Source: Aquimarina rhabdastrellae (GTDB lineage Bacteria > Bacteroidota > Bacteroidia > Flavobacteriales > Flavobacteriaceae). From it: a DNA stretch of 64,000 nt. The notes under the pieces are model-generated. The model was not told where the DNA came from. It was given only the letters and a program-made list of their open reading frames with translations, and did no database searches. The stretch is taken from assembly GCA_947387485.1 (NCBI GenBank), contig CANDNT010000009.1, forward strand, positions 1 to 64,000, read 5' to 3'. Shown here one piece after another: positions 17,369-26,407 of this stretch (position 1 is the stretch's first letter; every line of letters starts with the position of its first letter). A program made the position numbers and the translations under genes.

Positions 17369-17998
17369 ATGCAATCAAACTATTATAAAGGAGTAGAATT
17401 CTTTTTATTTTTTATTCTATTGCCGATAAGTTTTTTATGGTCGTATTCACCTAGTCTTAAGGTAGGATTTACCATAATAGGGTTTATTTATATATTATCA
17501 CATTTGTATCGAGAAGGAGTTTTAAAAACTAAATTCCCTAAAAAAATAGTGTGGAGACATTTCTTTAAAGAAGCCATGATCAAATTATTGATTATAGCTA
17601 TTGTCACAACCTTATATGTATATTTTATCGCTCCAGATAAATTGTTTGCAGTACTTTTAAAAAAGCCATCCTTATGGGGGATAATTTTATTGGTGTATAC
17701 TTTTTTATCTGTTTGGCCCCAAGAAGTAATTTATAGAACTTTTTTCTTTACACGATACACTGCTTTAATCACTAACAAATGGTTATTGATTTTTATCAAT
17801 GCAATCGTATTCTCATTAGCACATATCTTTTTAAAAAGTGCATTGGTACAAATACTTACTTTTATAGGAGGATTGTTATTTGCATATACCTATCACAAAA
17901 CAAAGTCTACAACGATAGTATCTATAGAGCATGCAATCTATGGTAATTGGTTATTTACAGTAGGAATGGGAGGTATGTTAGCCTTTCCTGAAGCTTAA
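17369..17998 (+). CDS. CPBP-family intramembrane metalloprotease
   Basis: This 209-residue membrane protein has about six hydrophobic helices. It has the Abi/CAAX protease (PF02517) motifs: QEVIYR (first Glu of the usual EExxxR replaced by Gln), FSLAHIF with the FxxxH histidine, and a third motif around IEHAIYGNWLF. The family cleaves membrane-embedded or prenyl-like substrates and includes bacteriocin self-immunity proteins. The Glu-to-Gln change in the first motif may alter activity. It is monocistronic, with a terminator shared with the convergent rdgB gene. Confidence 0.85.
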   Translation: MQSNYYKGVEFFLFFILLPISFLWSYSPSLKVGFTIIGFIYILSHLYREGVLKTKFPKKIVWRHFFKEAMIKLLIIAIVTTLYVYFIAPDKLFAVLLKKPSLWGIILLVYTFLSVWPQEVIYRTFFFTRYTALITNKWLLIFINAIVFSLAHIFLKSALVQILTFIGGLLFAYTYHKTKSTTIVSIEHAIYGNWLFTVGMGGMLAFPEA

Positions 17999-18002
17999 AG
18001 AA

Positions 18003-18037
18003 AAAACTTCCTGAAACATTATTGTTTCAAGAAGTTT
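18003..18037. terminator. terminator between the convergent CPBP and rdgB genes
   Basis: TGAAACA (18012-18018) pairs with TGTTTCA (18023-18029). A mismatched outer AAACTTC/GAAGTTT extension runs into the end of rdgB. It serves both converging units. Confidence 0.65.
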
Positions 18038-18591
18038 ATAAGTTGTTGAGTGGCTTTACCACGGTGACCAATTTTGTTTTTTTCGTCAAGCGAAATCTGT
18101 GCAAAAGTCTCGGTATATCCATCGGGTAAAAAAATAGGATCGTAACCAAAACCGCGATCACCTTGTTTAGTTTCGGTGATTTGACCTTTACAAATACCAG
18201 TAAATGTGTGTAAAGATCCATTATAGATCAATGCTATTACAGTTTTAAACTGTGCTTCTCTAGCGGATATACCTTCAAGTTTTGATAATACTTTATCCAT
18301 ATTGGCATTAGCATCTTTGGCTTGACCAGCATATCTAGCAGAGTATACACCAGGCTCATTATTGATAGCAGTGATTTCTAATCCAGTATCATCTGCAAAA
18401 CAATCATAACCATAGTGTTGCTTTACGTATTCAGCTTTTTGAATAGCATTTCCTTCAATCGTAGGAGAAGTTTCAGGAATATCTTCGGTACAACCGATAT
18501 CTTTTAAGCTTACCAGTTCGATCGATGCTGGTAATAAAGCCTGAACCTCTTTTAATTTATTTAGGTTATTAGTAGCAAAAACAAGTTTCAT
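18019..18591 (-). CDS. rdgB: non-canonical purine NTP pyrophosphatase (RdgB/HAM1)
   Basis: This 190-residue cytoplasmic housekeeping enzyme hydrolyses dITP, XTP and related NTPs to monophosphates to keep them out of DNA and RNA. It has the N-terminal substrate motif FATNNLNKLKEV, the metal site ADDTGLEI, and the C-terminal GFGYDPIF with HRGKA. Length is normal. It sits 6 nt after kdsC in an operon with kdsC and a DUF2520 gene. Confidence 0.95.
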   Translation of the reverse strand: MKLVFATNNLNKLKEVQALLPASIELVSLKDIGCTEDIPETSPTIEGNAIQKAEYVKQHYGYDCFADDTGLEITAINNEPGVYSARYAGQAKDANANMDKVLSKLEGISAREAQFKTVIALIYNGSLHTFTGICKGQITETKQGDRGFGYDPIFLPDGYTETFAQISLDEKNKIGHRGKATQQLINFLKQ

Positions 18592-18597
18592 GATATA

Positions 18598-19125
18598 TTA
18601 ATCGTATTTAGCATCAAATTCAGTAGCCCATTTCCCTTGTACCTTAAGTACTTGTTCGATAACATCTCTCACACAACCTTTACCACCTTTTTTGTGAGAA
18701 ACATATTTGGATGCATCCTTAATTTCAGAAACGGCATCTTGAGGACAAACAGGTAATCCTACCATTTGCATTACAGGTAAATCAGGAATATCGTCTCCCA
18801 TATACAATACATTCTCTGCTTTGATATCATAAATATCAAGATACTCGTCTAATTGCTCTGTTTTGTGATGCGCACCTAAGTAAATATCAGTAATACCCAG
18901 ACCTCTTAGTCTAGAACGTACTCCCTCATTAGTTCCACCAGAGATAATACATACATTATACCCTTGATTAACGGCTGCTTTTAAAGCATAACCATCTTTA
19001 ATGTTCATGTTACGTAATAATTGACCATCGGTATTAATGATGATAGTACCATCAGTAAGTACACCGTCTACATCAAAAATAAAAGTAGTGATGTGTTGTA
19101 AATATTCTTTATAGCTTTTTTCCAT
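18598..19125 (-). CDS. kdsC: 3-deoxy-D-manno-octulosonate 8-phosphate phosphatase (KdsC-like HAD)
   Basis: This 175-residue HAD-superfamily C0-type phosphatase has the catalytic FDVDGVLTDG loop, the second motif CIISGG and the metal-binding MGDDIPDLPVM. It releases phosphate from Kdo-8-phosphate on the route to CMP-Kdo for lipopolysaccharide. Sequence and length fit KdsC well. The gene overlaps the DUF2520 gene by 17 nt and precedes rdgB by 6 nt, so the three are co-transcribed. Confidence 0.93.
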   Translation of the reverse strand: MEKSYKEYLQHITTFIFDVDGVLTDGTIIINTDGQLLRNMNIKDGYALKAAVNQGYNVCIISGGTNEGVRSRLRGLGITDIYLGAHHKTEQLDEYLDIYDIKAENVLYMGDDIPDLPVMQMVGLPVCPQDAVSEIKDASKYVSHKKGGKGCVRDVIEQVLKVQGKWATEFDAKYD

Positions 19126-19876
19126 GAGTAATTTGAATCGCTGTTGTAAGGGTTTTATATAAATCTATATGCTGTTGTTGTGTCAATGTCATTAAGTGAC
19201 GTGATATCGTATTAGTATCGTTACGCTTTGCAGGACCTGTTTGAGCATTAAGTGGCGGTAGATCTTTAATTTTTAAAGCCGTTTCGCTAATAAGCGGAAA
19301 TAAAATATCAAAAGGAATTTGATGTTCTTCACAAATCTCGTTTCCTACGGAATAGAGGTGATTGGTAAAATTATTTACAAACACAGCAGCTACATGCAAA
19401 ACATTACGTTGTATAGATGATATTGGGTAATGTGGCGCTTTAAGCGAAAGGGCTAATTGTTGTAAAAGTAGCAAATCTGAAGCATGCTCGGCTTCTAAAC
19501 ATAACGGGATAGTACTAAAATCTACAGTTTTTGTACTGCTGAAGGATTGCAAAGGATAAAAAACACCACGTTTATGTCTTGAAGTTAATACATCCATAGG
19601 CGTACTACCAGATGTGTGCACTACCAACTTATCGGTAAACGGGATGCGATCTGAAACCGTTGCAATAGCATCATCACTTACAGCCAGGATATAAACATCA
19701 GCATCTGTGGTAAGTTCGTTAAGCGAATTTGTGACATGATGTTGAGGTTGTGTATCAGTCAAAGTGATTCCAGCACGATTGTAACACTGTACAATAGCAA
19801 CATCGTCGGTTTTATCAAAAGCTGTATATAAATGCTTAGCTACATTACCAGATCCTATAAGTACAATACGTATCAT
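19109..19876 (-). CDS. Rossmann-like / DUF2520 protein
   Basis: This NAD(P)-binding protein has an N-terminal Rossmann motif (MIRIVLIGSGNVAKHL) and a C-terminal 6-phosphogluconate-dehydrogenase-like helical DUF2520 domain (NVLHVAAVFVNNF, then TGPAKRND). I use the ATG at 19876, because the upstream ATG (19891) only adds MYFYR before the canonical beta strand. The family resembles ketopantoate and pyrroline-carboxylate reductases, but the substrate is unknown. It is the first gene of the DUF2520-kdsC-rdgB operon. Confidence 0.88.
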   Translation of the reverse strand: MIRIVLIGSGNVAKHLYTAFDKTDDVAIVQCYNRAGITLTDTQPQHHVTNSLNELTTDADVYILAVSDDAIATVSDRIPFTDKLVVHTSGSTPMDVLTSRHKRGVFYPLQSFSSTKTVDFSTIPLCLEAEHASDLLLLQQLALSLKAPHYPISSIQRNVLHVAAVFVNNFTNHLYSVGNEICEEHQIPFDILFPLISETALKIKDLPPLNAQTGPAKRNDTNTISRHLMTLTQQQHIDLYKTLTTAIQITHGKKL

Positions 19877-20180
19877 GCGGTAAAAATACATAAGTTAATG
19901 AATGTACAGAATGACTTCTATAAAAATTGTAATAGAAAGAAGTGTTATAAGGGTGATACGTTGTAAAAATGAAAGCATAAAGAGTGAAAGAAACTTTAGA
20001 ATAATCAACTATTTATGACAAGCGTATTTTACTATTATGCATAGGTATGTTATTGTAAAAAAGACGATTATAATGATGACTGATGAGATCTAATAAAATC
20101 AGTAAGATGATTTATGTTAAAAAGTTCAGAAAGACGATGTAATAATACTATTCAATAGAGGCTAATAGCTATAAATAAAC

Positions 20181-20188
20181 TAAATTTG
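20181..20188 (+). promoter_or_regulatory. -7 promoter element of ccsBA
   Basis: TAAATTTG matches the Bacteroidota -7 consensus TAnnTTTG and lies 25 nt upstream of the ccsBA start codon. No clear TTTG was found at the usual -33 distance. The remaining 337-bp divergent gap from 19877 holds nothing else recognisable. Confidence 0.6.
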
Positions 20189-20213
20189 CACAGCAAAAAA
20201 ATGACGAATTATT

Positions 20214-23200
20214 ATGCAAAATAAATTAGTATCTCTATTGTTTTCGACACGTTTAATGGCAATATTATTTATTGTATTTGCAACGGCGATGGCAGTAGGG
20301 ACATTTCTTGAAGATAGTTATGGTACTACTGCCGCTAGAATATGGATTTACAATGCTTGGTGGTTTGAAGCCATTATGGGAATATTTGTAATCAATTTCT
20401 GTGGTAATATAGTGCGATATCGTTTACATAAACGAGAAAAATGGCCTACACTAATTCTTCACTTAGCTTTTATCTTAATTATCGTTGGTGCTTTTATAAC
20501 ACGATATATCAGTTATGAAGGAATAATGCCGATAAGAGAAGGAGAGACAACTTCAGAATTTCTTTCAGAGAAAACGTACTTAACGATTTTTATGGATGGT
20601 GAAATCAACGGAGAGCCTAGACGAAGAGTATTGAGTAGACCTCTTGAACTAGCAGCTGCAACATCAAACGATTTTACTATTGATACAGATTATAACCAGC
20701 AACCAGTAACAATCTCTTATGATAATTACATCGAAGGAGCAAAAATGGGATTGGTTGAAAGCGAAGATGGAGAAAACTATTTAAAAATAGTAGAAGCAGG
20801 AGGCGGTAGTCGTCATGATCATTATCTAAAAGAAGGAGAAGTATCTAATATCCATAATATTCTTATAGCCTTTAATAAGCCTACAGACGGCGCGATTAAT
20901 ATTACCTATAAAAATGAGGAGTATTTTATAAAATCTCCATTTGAAGGAAACTATATGCGTATGGCAGATCAAATGCGAGGTACTGTCATCAAAGATAGTG
21001 TACAGCCATTAATGCTAAGATCGTTATATCAAACTGCAGGGATGCAATTTGTGATTCCAGATCCTGTGATTCAAGGAAAATATGATGTAGTACCTATAGA
21101 AGAAAAACAAAAAGGACAAGAAGATGCCTTGATTGTTAATGTTACTACAAATGGAGAAACAAAGCAGGTAAAAATGCTAGGAGGAAAAGGATTTGCAAAC
21201 GATATGCAACAAATTACTATAGGAGATCTAGATTTCTATATGACTTATGGTTCTAAGCGTCTTAAATTACCATTTGCTTTAAAATTAAATGATTTTATAG
21301 CAGAAAAATATCCTGGAACAGAAAGAGGATATCGTTCTTATATGAGTAAAGTAGATGTGATATCAGATGGAAAAACAGAGCCTTATGATATATATATGAA
21401 TCACGTATTGGATCACAAAGGATATCGTTTTTTCCAAGCTTCATTTGATCAAGATGAAAAAGGAACTATTCTTTCTGTAAATCATGATTTCTGGGGAACA
21501 TGGATTACCTATATAGGATACTTTTTATTATATCTAGGATTGATGTTGATTCTGTTTATTAATGGATCACGATTTAGAGATTTAGAAGGAATGCTAGATA
21601 AAGTAAAAGCAAAGAAAAAGTCGTTGATGACTATTGCACTACTTTTATCTATAGGAGTAGGATATGCACAAACTAGTGAAGAAACTGCAACACACGATCA
21701 CAGTACACATGCACAAGAAGGAGCTGCTCATGATCATAGTACAGCGGTAACACAAGAAGCAACTACGACTACACAAGAACATACATCATCACATATACCT
21801 CAAGCACCTACAGAAGCACAGATAGATTCTATTATAAAGAAATATACAGTAGCTCCAGAACATGCAGAGAAGTTTGGTAGTTTGGTGATTCAGGATGAAA
21901 GTGGTAGAATGAAACCTGTAAACACTTTTGCTTCAGAATTACTTAGAAAGCTGAGTAAAAGTGATAAATATAAAGGACTAAATGCAGATCAAGTGATGTT
22001 ATCTATTCTGCAAAATCCTATCATGTGGTATTATGTGCCTATTATCGAACTTAACAGAAAAAATGATAGTATTCGTACCGTATTAGGTGTGCCAAAAAGT
22101 GTTAGACATGTAGCTTTAGTTGATTTGTTTAACGAAGATCAAACCTATAAGTTAGAACCTTATTTAGATGACGCTACAAGAACAACAACGCCTAATAGCT
22201 TTCAAAAAGATTATATCAAAACAAACGAAAGAGTATATCTACTAGATCAAGCGATTAGCGGAGATATCTTGAGAGTTTTCCCAGTACCAGAAGATACTAA
22301 TAACAAATGGGTATCTCCACCTAGATTAAGCGAAGTAAAATTCACAGGGATGGATTCTGTGTATACAAGACAGATATTACCTATATATAGACAAGCATTG
22401 ATAGAAGGAATTCAAACTGGAGATTATTCAAAAGCTGATCAATACTTAGAGAGTATGAAGAGTTTCCAAAAGAAATTTGGATCAGAAGTACTGCCGAGTG
22501 ATAAAAAAATCGAAGGAGAATTATTTTTGAATAAGTACGATGTATTTAGAAGTTTATATAAATACTATGCAGTAATAGGTTTATTGATGATCTTCTTTGT
22601 GATTATTAGAATTTTAAAAGATTCTAAAATCATGAAAGGAGTGACCATAGGAGGAACAGGGATAATAATTCTATTATTTGCAGTACATACAGCGGGATTA
22701 ATTATACGTTGGTATGTATCAGGACATGCACCATGGAGTGATGCCTATGAGTCTATGATCTATGTAGCATGGGCAGCAATGGCGATAGGATTGATCTTTG
22801 CGAGAAGAAGTAACCTTACTATGGCTGCAACGACTTTTGTGGCTGCAATGATTTTATATTTTGCACACGAAAACTGGACAGATCCAGCAATTGCCAACCT
22901 ACAACCTGTATTGGATTCGTATTGGTTAATGATTCACGTAGCAGTTATTGTAGGTAGTTATGGACCATTTTTTATTGGAGCTATTCTAGGTATTATAGCG
23001 TTACTATTGATGATCATGACTACTACCAAAAACAAAAAACGTGTTTCGCTAGCAATTCAAGAAATTACCATTGTTAACGAGATGGCACTTACAGTAGGAT
23101 TAGTGATGTTAACGATAGGAAACTTCTTAGGTGGTCAATGGGCTAACGAAAGTTGGGGACGCTATTGGGGTTGGGACCCAAAAGAAACTTGGGCATTAAT

Positions 23201-23465
23201 TAGTATTATGGTTTATGCTTTTGTAATCCATATGCGATTAGTACCAGGGTTAAGAGGAAAATGGACATTTAACTTTTCCTCTATTGTAGCAGTGTATAGT
23301 GTATTAATGACCTATTTTGGAGTAAACTTTTATTTAAAAGGATTACACTCTTATGCTAGTGGAGATAAAGTAGTAACACCTACTGCAATATACTATTCGG
23401 TTACATTTCTGCTTGTGTTAGGAATTATCTCATTTTGGAGGTATAAAAAACATTATAAGAAATAA
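20214..23465 (+). CDS. ccsBA: fused CcsB-CcsA cytochrome c maturation synthase (System II)
   Basis: This 1083-residue inner-membrane haem exporter and ligase attaches haem to periplasmic apocytochromes c. The N-terminal ResB/CcsB part (about 1-460) has four helices and a large periplasmic domain. It is followed by a His/Thr-rich linker (about 480-530, HDHSTHAQ and HDHSTA) and a periplasmic region. The CcsA part (about 770-1083) contains the tryptophan-rich haem motif GGQWANESWGRYWGWDPKET. Conserved His residues for haem are in RWYVSGHAPWSD and HVAVIVGSYGP. The fusion is the normal form in Bacteroidota. The His-rich linker between the halves is a notable addition. Confidence 0.95.
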   Translation: MQNKLVSLLFSTRLMAILFIVFATAMAVGTFLEDSYGTTAARIWIYNAWWFEAIMGIFVINFCGNIVRYRLHKREKWPTLILHLAFILIIVGAFITRYISYEGIMPIREGETTSEFLSEKTYLTIFMDGEINGEPRRRVLSRPLELAAATSNDFTIDTDYNQQPVTISYDNYIEGAKMGLVESEDGENYLKIVEAGGGSRHDHYLKEGEVSNIHNILIAFNKPTDGAINITYKNEEYFIKSPFEGNYMRMADQMRGTVIKDSVQPLMLRSLYQTAGMQFVIPDPVIQGKYDVVPIEEKQKGQEDALIVNVTTNGETKQVKMLGGKGFANDMQQITIGDLDFYMTYGSKRLKLPFALKLNDFIAEKYPGTERGYRSYMSKVDVISDGKTEPYDIYMNHVLDHKGYRFFQASFDQDEKGTILSVNHDFWGTWITYIGYFLLYLGLMLILFINGSRFRDLEGMLDKVKAKKKSLMTIALLLSIGVGYAQTSEETATHDHSTHAQEGAAHDHSTAVTQEATTTTQEHTSSHIPQAPTEAQIDSIIKKYTVAPEHAEKFGSLVIQDESGRMKPVNTFASELLRKLSKSDKYKGLNADQVMLSILQNPIMWYYVPIIELNRKNDSIRTVLGVPKSVRHVALVDLFNEDQTYKLEPYLDDATRTTTPNSFQKDYIKTNERVYLLDQAISGDILRVFPVPEDTNNKWVSPPRLSEVKFTGMDSVYTRQILPIYRQALIEGIQTGDYSKADQYLESMKSFQKKFGSEVLPSDKKIEGELFLNKYDVFRSLYKYYAVIGLLMIFFVIIRILKDSKIMKGVTIGGTGIIILLFAVHTAGLIIRWYVSGHAPWSDAYESMIYVAWAAMAIGLIFARRSNLTMAATTFVAAMILYFAHENWTDPAIANLQPVLDSYWLMIHVAVIVGSYGPFFIGAILGIIALLLMIMTTTKNKKRVSLAIQEITIVNEMALTVGLVMLTIGNFLGGQWANESWGRYWGWDPKETWALISIMVYAFVIHMRLVPGLRGKWTFNFSSIVAVYSVLMTYFGVNFYLKGLHSYASGDKVVTPTAIYYSVTFLLVLGIISFWRYKKHYKK

Positions 23466-23503
23466 AGCATAAAATAATATAAATAGGATTGTTTATATGT
23501 TAT

Positions 23504-23511
23504 TATATTTG
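23504..23511 (+). promoter_or_regulatory. -7 promoter element of tRNA-Pro
   Basis: TATATTTG matches TAnnTTTG and ends 11 nt before the first base of the tRNA, so the primary transcript would have almost no 5' extension. Confidence 0.6.
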
Positions 23512-23522
23512 CAATCCTAGTT

Positions 23523-23596
23523 CGGGATGTGGCGCAGTTGGTTAGCGTACACGTCTGGGGGGCGTGAGGTCGCTGGTTCGAGTCCAGTCATCCCGA
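23523..23596 (+). tRNA. tRNA-Pro (anticodon GGG)
   Basis: The acceptor arms CGGGATG (23523-23529) and CATCCCG (23589-23595) pair fully, with discriminator A. The anticodon stem CACGT/GCGTG encloses the loop CTGGGGG, giving anticodon GGG. The T arm contains GGTTCGAGTCC. The CCA end is not encoded. It is a solitary gene with its own -7 element and terminator. Confidence 0.96.
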
Positions 23597-23606
23597 CACC
23601 CTAAGT

Positions 23607-23640
23607 AAAACCCTTTGCCTTGGCAAAGGGTTTTGTTGTT
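23607..23640 (+). terminator. terminator of tRNA-Pro
   Basis: AAAACCCTTTGCC (23607-23619) pairs perfectly with GGCAAAGGGTTTT (23622-23634), with a 2-nt core loop and then TTGTT. It is 11 nt past the tRNA. Confidence 0.9.
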
Positions 23641-24008
23641 TATGAATAGTACTATACGATACTTTATAATCGAGATCAATTTTATAGTTAAAAAACTATA
23701 GCAATACCCTTAGAATACAGGAGTAAAGAGTAGAATACGTATGATTTTTAAGTTTAATAAAAATAAAAAGTATGAGGTAAAACTTTTTAATAAAGAGTAT
23801 AAAACAAGATAATCAATACTGATGGTTTTTTAATAAAATGATAAGTAAAATATATAGAATCTCTAAAGATGTAAAACCTTGATAGTAAGGTGTGATGAGT
23901 TTTTAATGATTGATTTACGATGGTTTTGAGTTATTTAATATATGGTTTTAACGTATTTTATAAACAAAATAGTTTATTATATTTGATACAGAATCAAAAC
24001 AAATCATT
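23641..24008. other. intergenic stretch with a -7 element at its right end
   Basis: No gene is visible in this A+T-rich stretch. Near its end TATATTTG (23978-23985) matches the TAnnTTTG element and lies 23 nt before the lipoprotein start codon at 24009, so it is the likely promoter of the accessory patch's first gene pair. Confidence 0.5.
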
Positions 24009-24719
24009 ATGCGTAAATCATTATTTTTTCTAATTGCAATCTCTTTATTTTTTAATTCATGTACTAAGGAATCAGAAGTATCTGAGCCTATAAAAATAGA
24101 AGCAAAAGATTACGGAAAAATACATAATGAAGCAGTAAAAGCATATTTATATTCTCCTCAAAAAGATAAGAATTTTGACGGAGCTATTTCTGATATGTTA
24201 GAAGTTATTAGTGAAGAAATGGAAGTTAAATATCCTGGAGTATTTAAAAAAGAAAAGTTTGATATAGAGGCATTTTATAAAACTAATACAAAATCTCAGT
24301 TTGATGAAACTGCTTTAGAAACAATTCCTCTTTTATTTCAAGAAGCTATAGCAGATGGTAGGATTTCAAATAGAGTAGGAGAATTATTATCAGATATATA
24401 TACTTCAAATTATACGCAAGAGCAAACTTTAGAAATATTAAACCAGTTTAAATCTAATGATTTAAGTACTGAAGAAGAAGAAGCTGTAATTATTTTTGAA
24501 TCTACAGCGATAGCTTCATATGAGTTATGGAATGCTTATTATGAAGAAGAAATAGCCAAAGGAAATAAAAGTTGTAGACCTACTCAACAAATTATAATAG
24601 CAGATGCAGCAACAACAGTTTTAGGAACACTCTTAGCAGGTCCGTTTGGTGGTTTGGCAGGAGCGGCAGCATCGTTAATAGTTGAGCAAGGGACGAGTTC
24701 TAGAGGAGGTTGTATCTAA
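24009..24719 (+). CDS. unknown lipoprotein with Gly/Ala-rich hydrophobic C-terminus
   Basis: This 236-residue protein has a lipoprotein signal (ISLFFNSCTKES). The acidic helical middle (about 25-185) shows no recognised domain. The last 45 residues turn hydrophobic and glycine-rich (ADAATTVLGTLLAGPFGG and AGAAASLIVEQG), resembling a glycine-zipper membrane hairpin, and end in SSRGGCI. It starts 13 nt before a two-helix membrane protein gene, so they are probably co-transcribed. I do not recognise the family. The combination of a lipid anchor and a membrane-inserting tail is unusual. Confidence 0.7.
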   Translation: MRKSLFFLIAISLFFNSCTKESEVSEPIKIEAKDYGKIHNEAVKAYLYSPQKDKNFDGAISDMLEVISEEMEVKYPGVFKKEKFDIEAFYKTNTKSQFDETALETIPLLFQEAIADGRISNRVGELLSDIYTSNYTQEQTLEILNQFKSNDLSTEEEEAVIIFESTAIASYELWNAYYEEEIAKGNKSCRPTQQIIIADAATTVLGTLLAGPFGGLAGAAASLIVEQGTSSRGGCI

Positions 24720-24732
24720 AAAAATAATAACT

Positions 24733-25143
24733 ATGAATTTAGAAATTAAGAGAGATTTTTATTTGATGAATATGACATTCCCTTATAAAGTTTATATAGA
24801 TGGAGAAATCCATAAAATACATAATGGAGAATCATTAAATTTAGAGTTAGAAGATAAAATCTACACATGTTATGTAAAGCTCTTTTATATTACCACTAAA
24901 AAAGTTGAAATAGATTTAACAAGATCTAATAAAACATTAGCGATTACTCCAGTATTTAACAATACACTTATAATCACTGCGATTATTCTTTTTTTTGGCA
25001 GTTTTGTTATTATGGGAATAGATGATACACTAATAGAAATGGTTATAAATGTGATTACCGTTTTAGCAGCATTCTATTTTCTTTCTATACTCTATTATTC
25101 TACTTTGGGATATAAAAATTATTTAAAGCTTAAGGTTTTATAG
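24733..25143 (+). CDS. small membrane protein, unknown
   Basis: This protein of about 136 residues has an N-terminal beta-rich region (residues 1-60, FPYKVYIDGEIHKIHNGES), reminiscent of a PEGA-like sandwich, and two adjacent hydrophobic helices (LIITAIILFFGSFVIMGI and VITVLAAFYFLSILYY). I start it at the ATG 24733, 13 nt after the preceding stop; a longer frame from 24682 overlaps the lipoprotein gene and adds a polar tail with no sign of conservation. It pairs with the lipoprotein upstream. Function is unknown; an immunity-like or anchoring role is speculation. Confidence 0.65.
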   Translation: MNLEIKRDFYLMNMTFPYKVYIDGEIHKIHNGESLNLELEDKIYTCYVKLFYITTKKVEIDLTRSNKTLAITPVFNNTLIITAIILFFGSFVIMGIDDTLIEMVINVITVLAAFYFLSILYYSTLGYKNYLKLKVL

Positions 25144-25159
25144 GGGGGAGATTAGGTAT

Positions 25160-26044
25160 TTATATCGAAAACAATTCTTTTCTAGATTTTAAGTTAAAAT
25201 CAGAATCTAAATGACTGATATCAAGAAGATCTTCTTGGTATAAATTATCAAGTACATTATATTTAATTAATAAACGTTTGAATTTAGGGAAAAGCAGAGA
25301 ATTGTAATAAATCAAAAAGAGTTCTCCTGTTGACATTTGAGCTTGAACTAGGTTTGCATAGCTTTTTATATCGTATTTAATATGTTCTTTTTCTTCATTA
25401 TTTGAAGCTTTATTTAATCTTTCTATTTCTACATTTTCTAGATATTTGAAGATATTATATAGATGACGGAAATAATGGCTTATTGAAAAATGAATTTTAC
25501 TAAAGAATATTTTTGAGAGTTCTCTAGCTTGATTAAGATGATTTTTTTCTTTAAAATTCTCGAAAATTGATTCACTTACATTATAAAAATATAGTGTACG
25601 ATGATAATTTCGAATGTCTAGTACTTCTGAATTTTCTATTGTAATTGTATCATAGATAGTATCTTTAGGAAAAGTAAGTTCTTTTAAGGCAGAGGATATT
25701 TCTAATAAAAAATATTTTGAACTATTAAAAAAGAGTTTACCAGTGAAATCTTCACGAGAATTACCTTGATTTATACAGACATGTACAGTTATTTCTTTTG
25801 ATATTTCTCCTTGAGTTTTCAAAAGATTAAAAAAACCAGTTTGAAAGTTTTGTTCAATAAATTCTTCGCGAGTTTCTTTTAATTCTTTTTGTTGTAAGAT
25901 TATAGAGTAAATAACACCAGCTAATGCTAAAGCTGAGAATAATGCATTAGCAAAACCAAATTTATCTCCAAAGGCACCTCTATTTGCAGGGGAACTGTAT
26001 AGTGAATCAATGTATTGACCACTTAACAATAATAGCCAGATCAA
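25160..26044 (-). CDS. putative phage abortive infection protein (AbiC-like)
   Basis: This protein resembles the putative abortive-infection (putAbiC, PF16872) family. It has a transmembrane helix (about 33-50), then EFIEQNFQTGFFNLLKTQGE, and C-terminal YFRHLYNIFKYLE and YANLVQAQMSTGELFLIYYN, all family signatures. The first in-frame canonical start is a TTG at 26044, inside what should be the first helix. In-frame sequence continues upstream (KKHLSVIQIIIFVVIFLI) to a stop without an ATG. An ATG at 26103-26105 leads into that frame only if one A is removed from an A7 run (T run 26087-26093). Either the 5' end is frameshifted or a non-canonical start is used. It probably triggers growth arrest on phage infection, by analogy. 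Confidence 0.72.
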   Translation of the reverse strand: MIWLLLLSGQYIDSLYSSPANRGAFGDKFGFANALFSALALAGVIYSIILQQKELKETREEFIEQNFQTGFFNLLKTQGEISKEITVHVCINQGNSREDFTGKLFFNSSKYFLLEISSALKELTFPKDTIYDTITIENSEVLDIRNYHRTLYFYNVSESIFENFKEKNHLNQARELSKIFFSKIHFSISHYFRHLYNIFKYLENVEIERLNKASNNEEKEHIKYDIKSYANLVQAQMSTGELFLIYYNSLLFPKFKRLLIKYNVLDNLYQEDLLDISHLDSDFNLKSRKELFSI

Positions 26045-26264
26045 AAAAATGACTACAAAAATTATTATTTGAATTACAGATAGGTGTTTTTTTACTTTTA
26101 ACCATATTTTACTTTCTAAAATTTATTGTTGTTTCTCTGTTACTTATTAATAGAAAATTAATGCCAAAACTAGAATATTAAAAATCACTTGTAATGTGGT
26201 TTTTACATATTGTTTTTATGGTTATGTTGTCCTTTTGATTTTCCTTATGGTTTTCCGTAAAAAA

Positions 26265-26282
26265 TGTGAATTTTTATTCACA
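26265..26282. promoter_or_regulatory. inverted repeat between divergent AbiC-like and coiled-coil genes
   Basis: TGTGAAT-TTTT-ATTCACA is a perfect 7+7 palindrome in the 302-bp divergent gap (26106-26407). It resembles a Crp-type TGTGA/TCACA site but with an 8-nt instead of 6-nt spacer. It could be an operator controlling both sides. Nothing else is recognisable in the gap. Confidence 0.4.
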
Positions 26283-26407
26283 GACTATAGTTTATAAGTA
26301 GTTGTAGATATTAGAATATTTACAGATAAGTTCTTGTAAATTTAGAAGATGGGTGAAGGTGATAATAAAAAAACTTTTGATAATAGTAATTTATAAATAA
26401 GTAATTA

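Noticed and set aside
24682..24732. N-terminal extension of the small membrane protein into the lipoprotein gene
   Set aside because: The extra residues are polar and overlap the lipoprotein reading frame. The ATG at 24733 has normal intergenic spacing.
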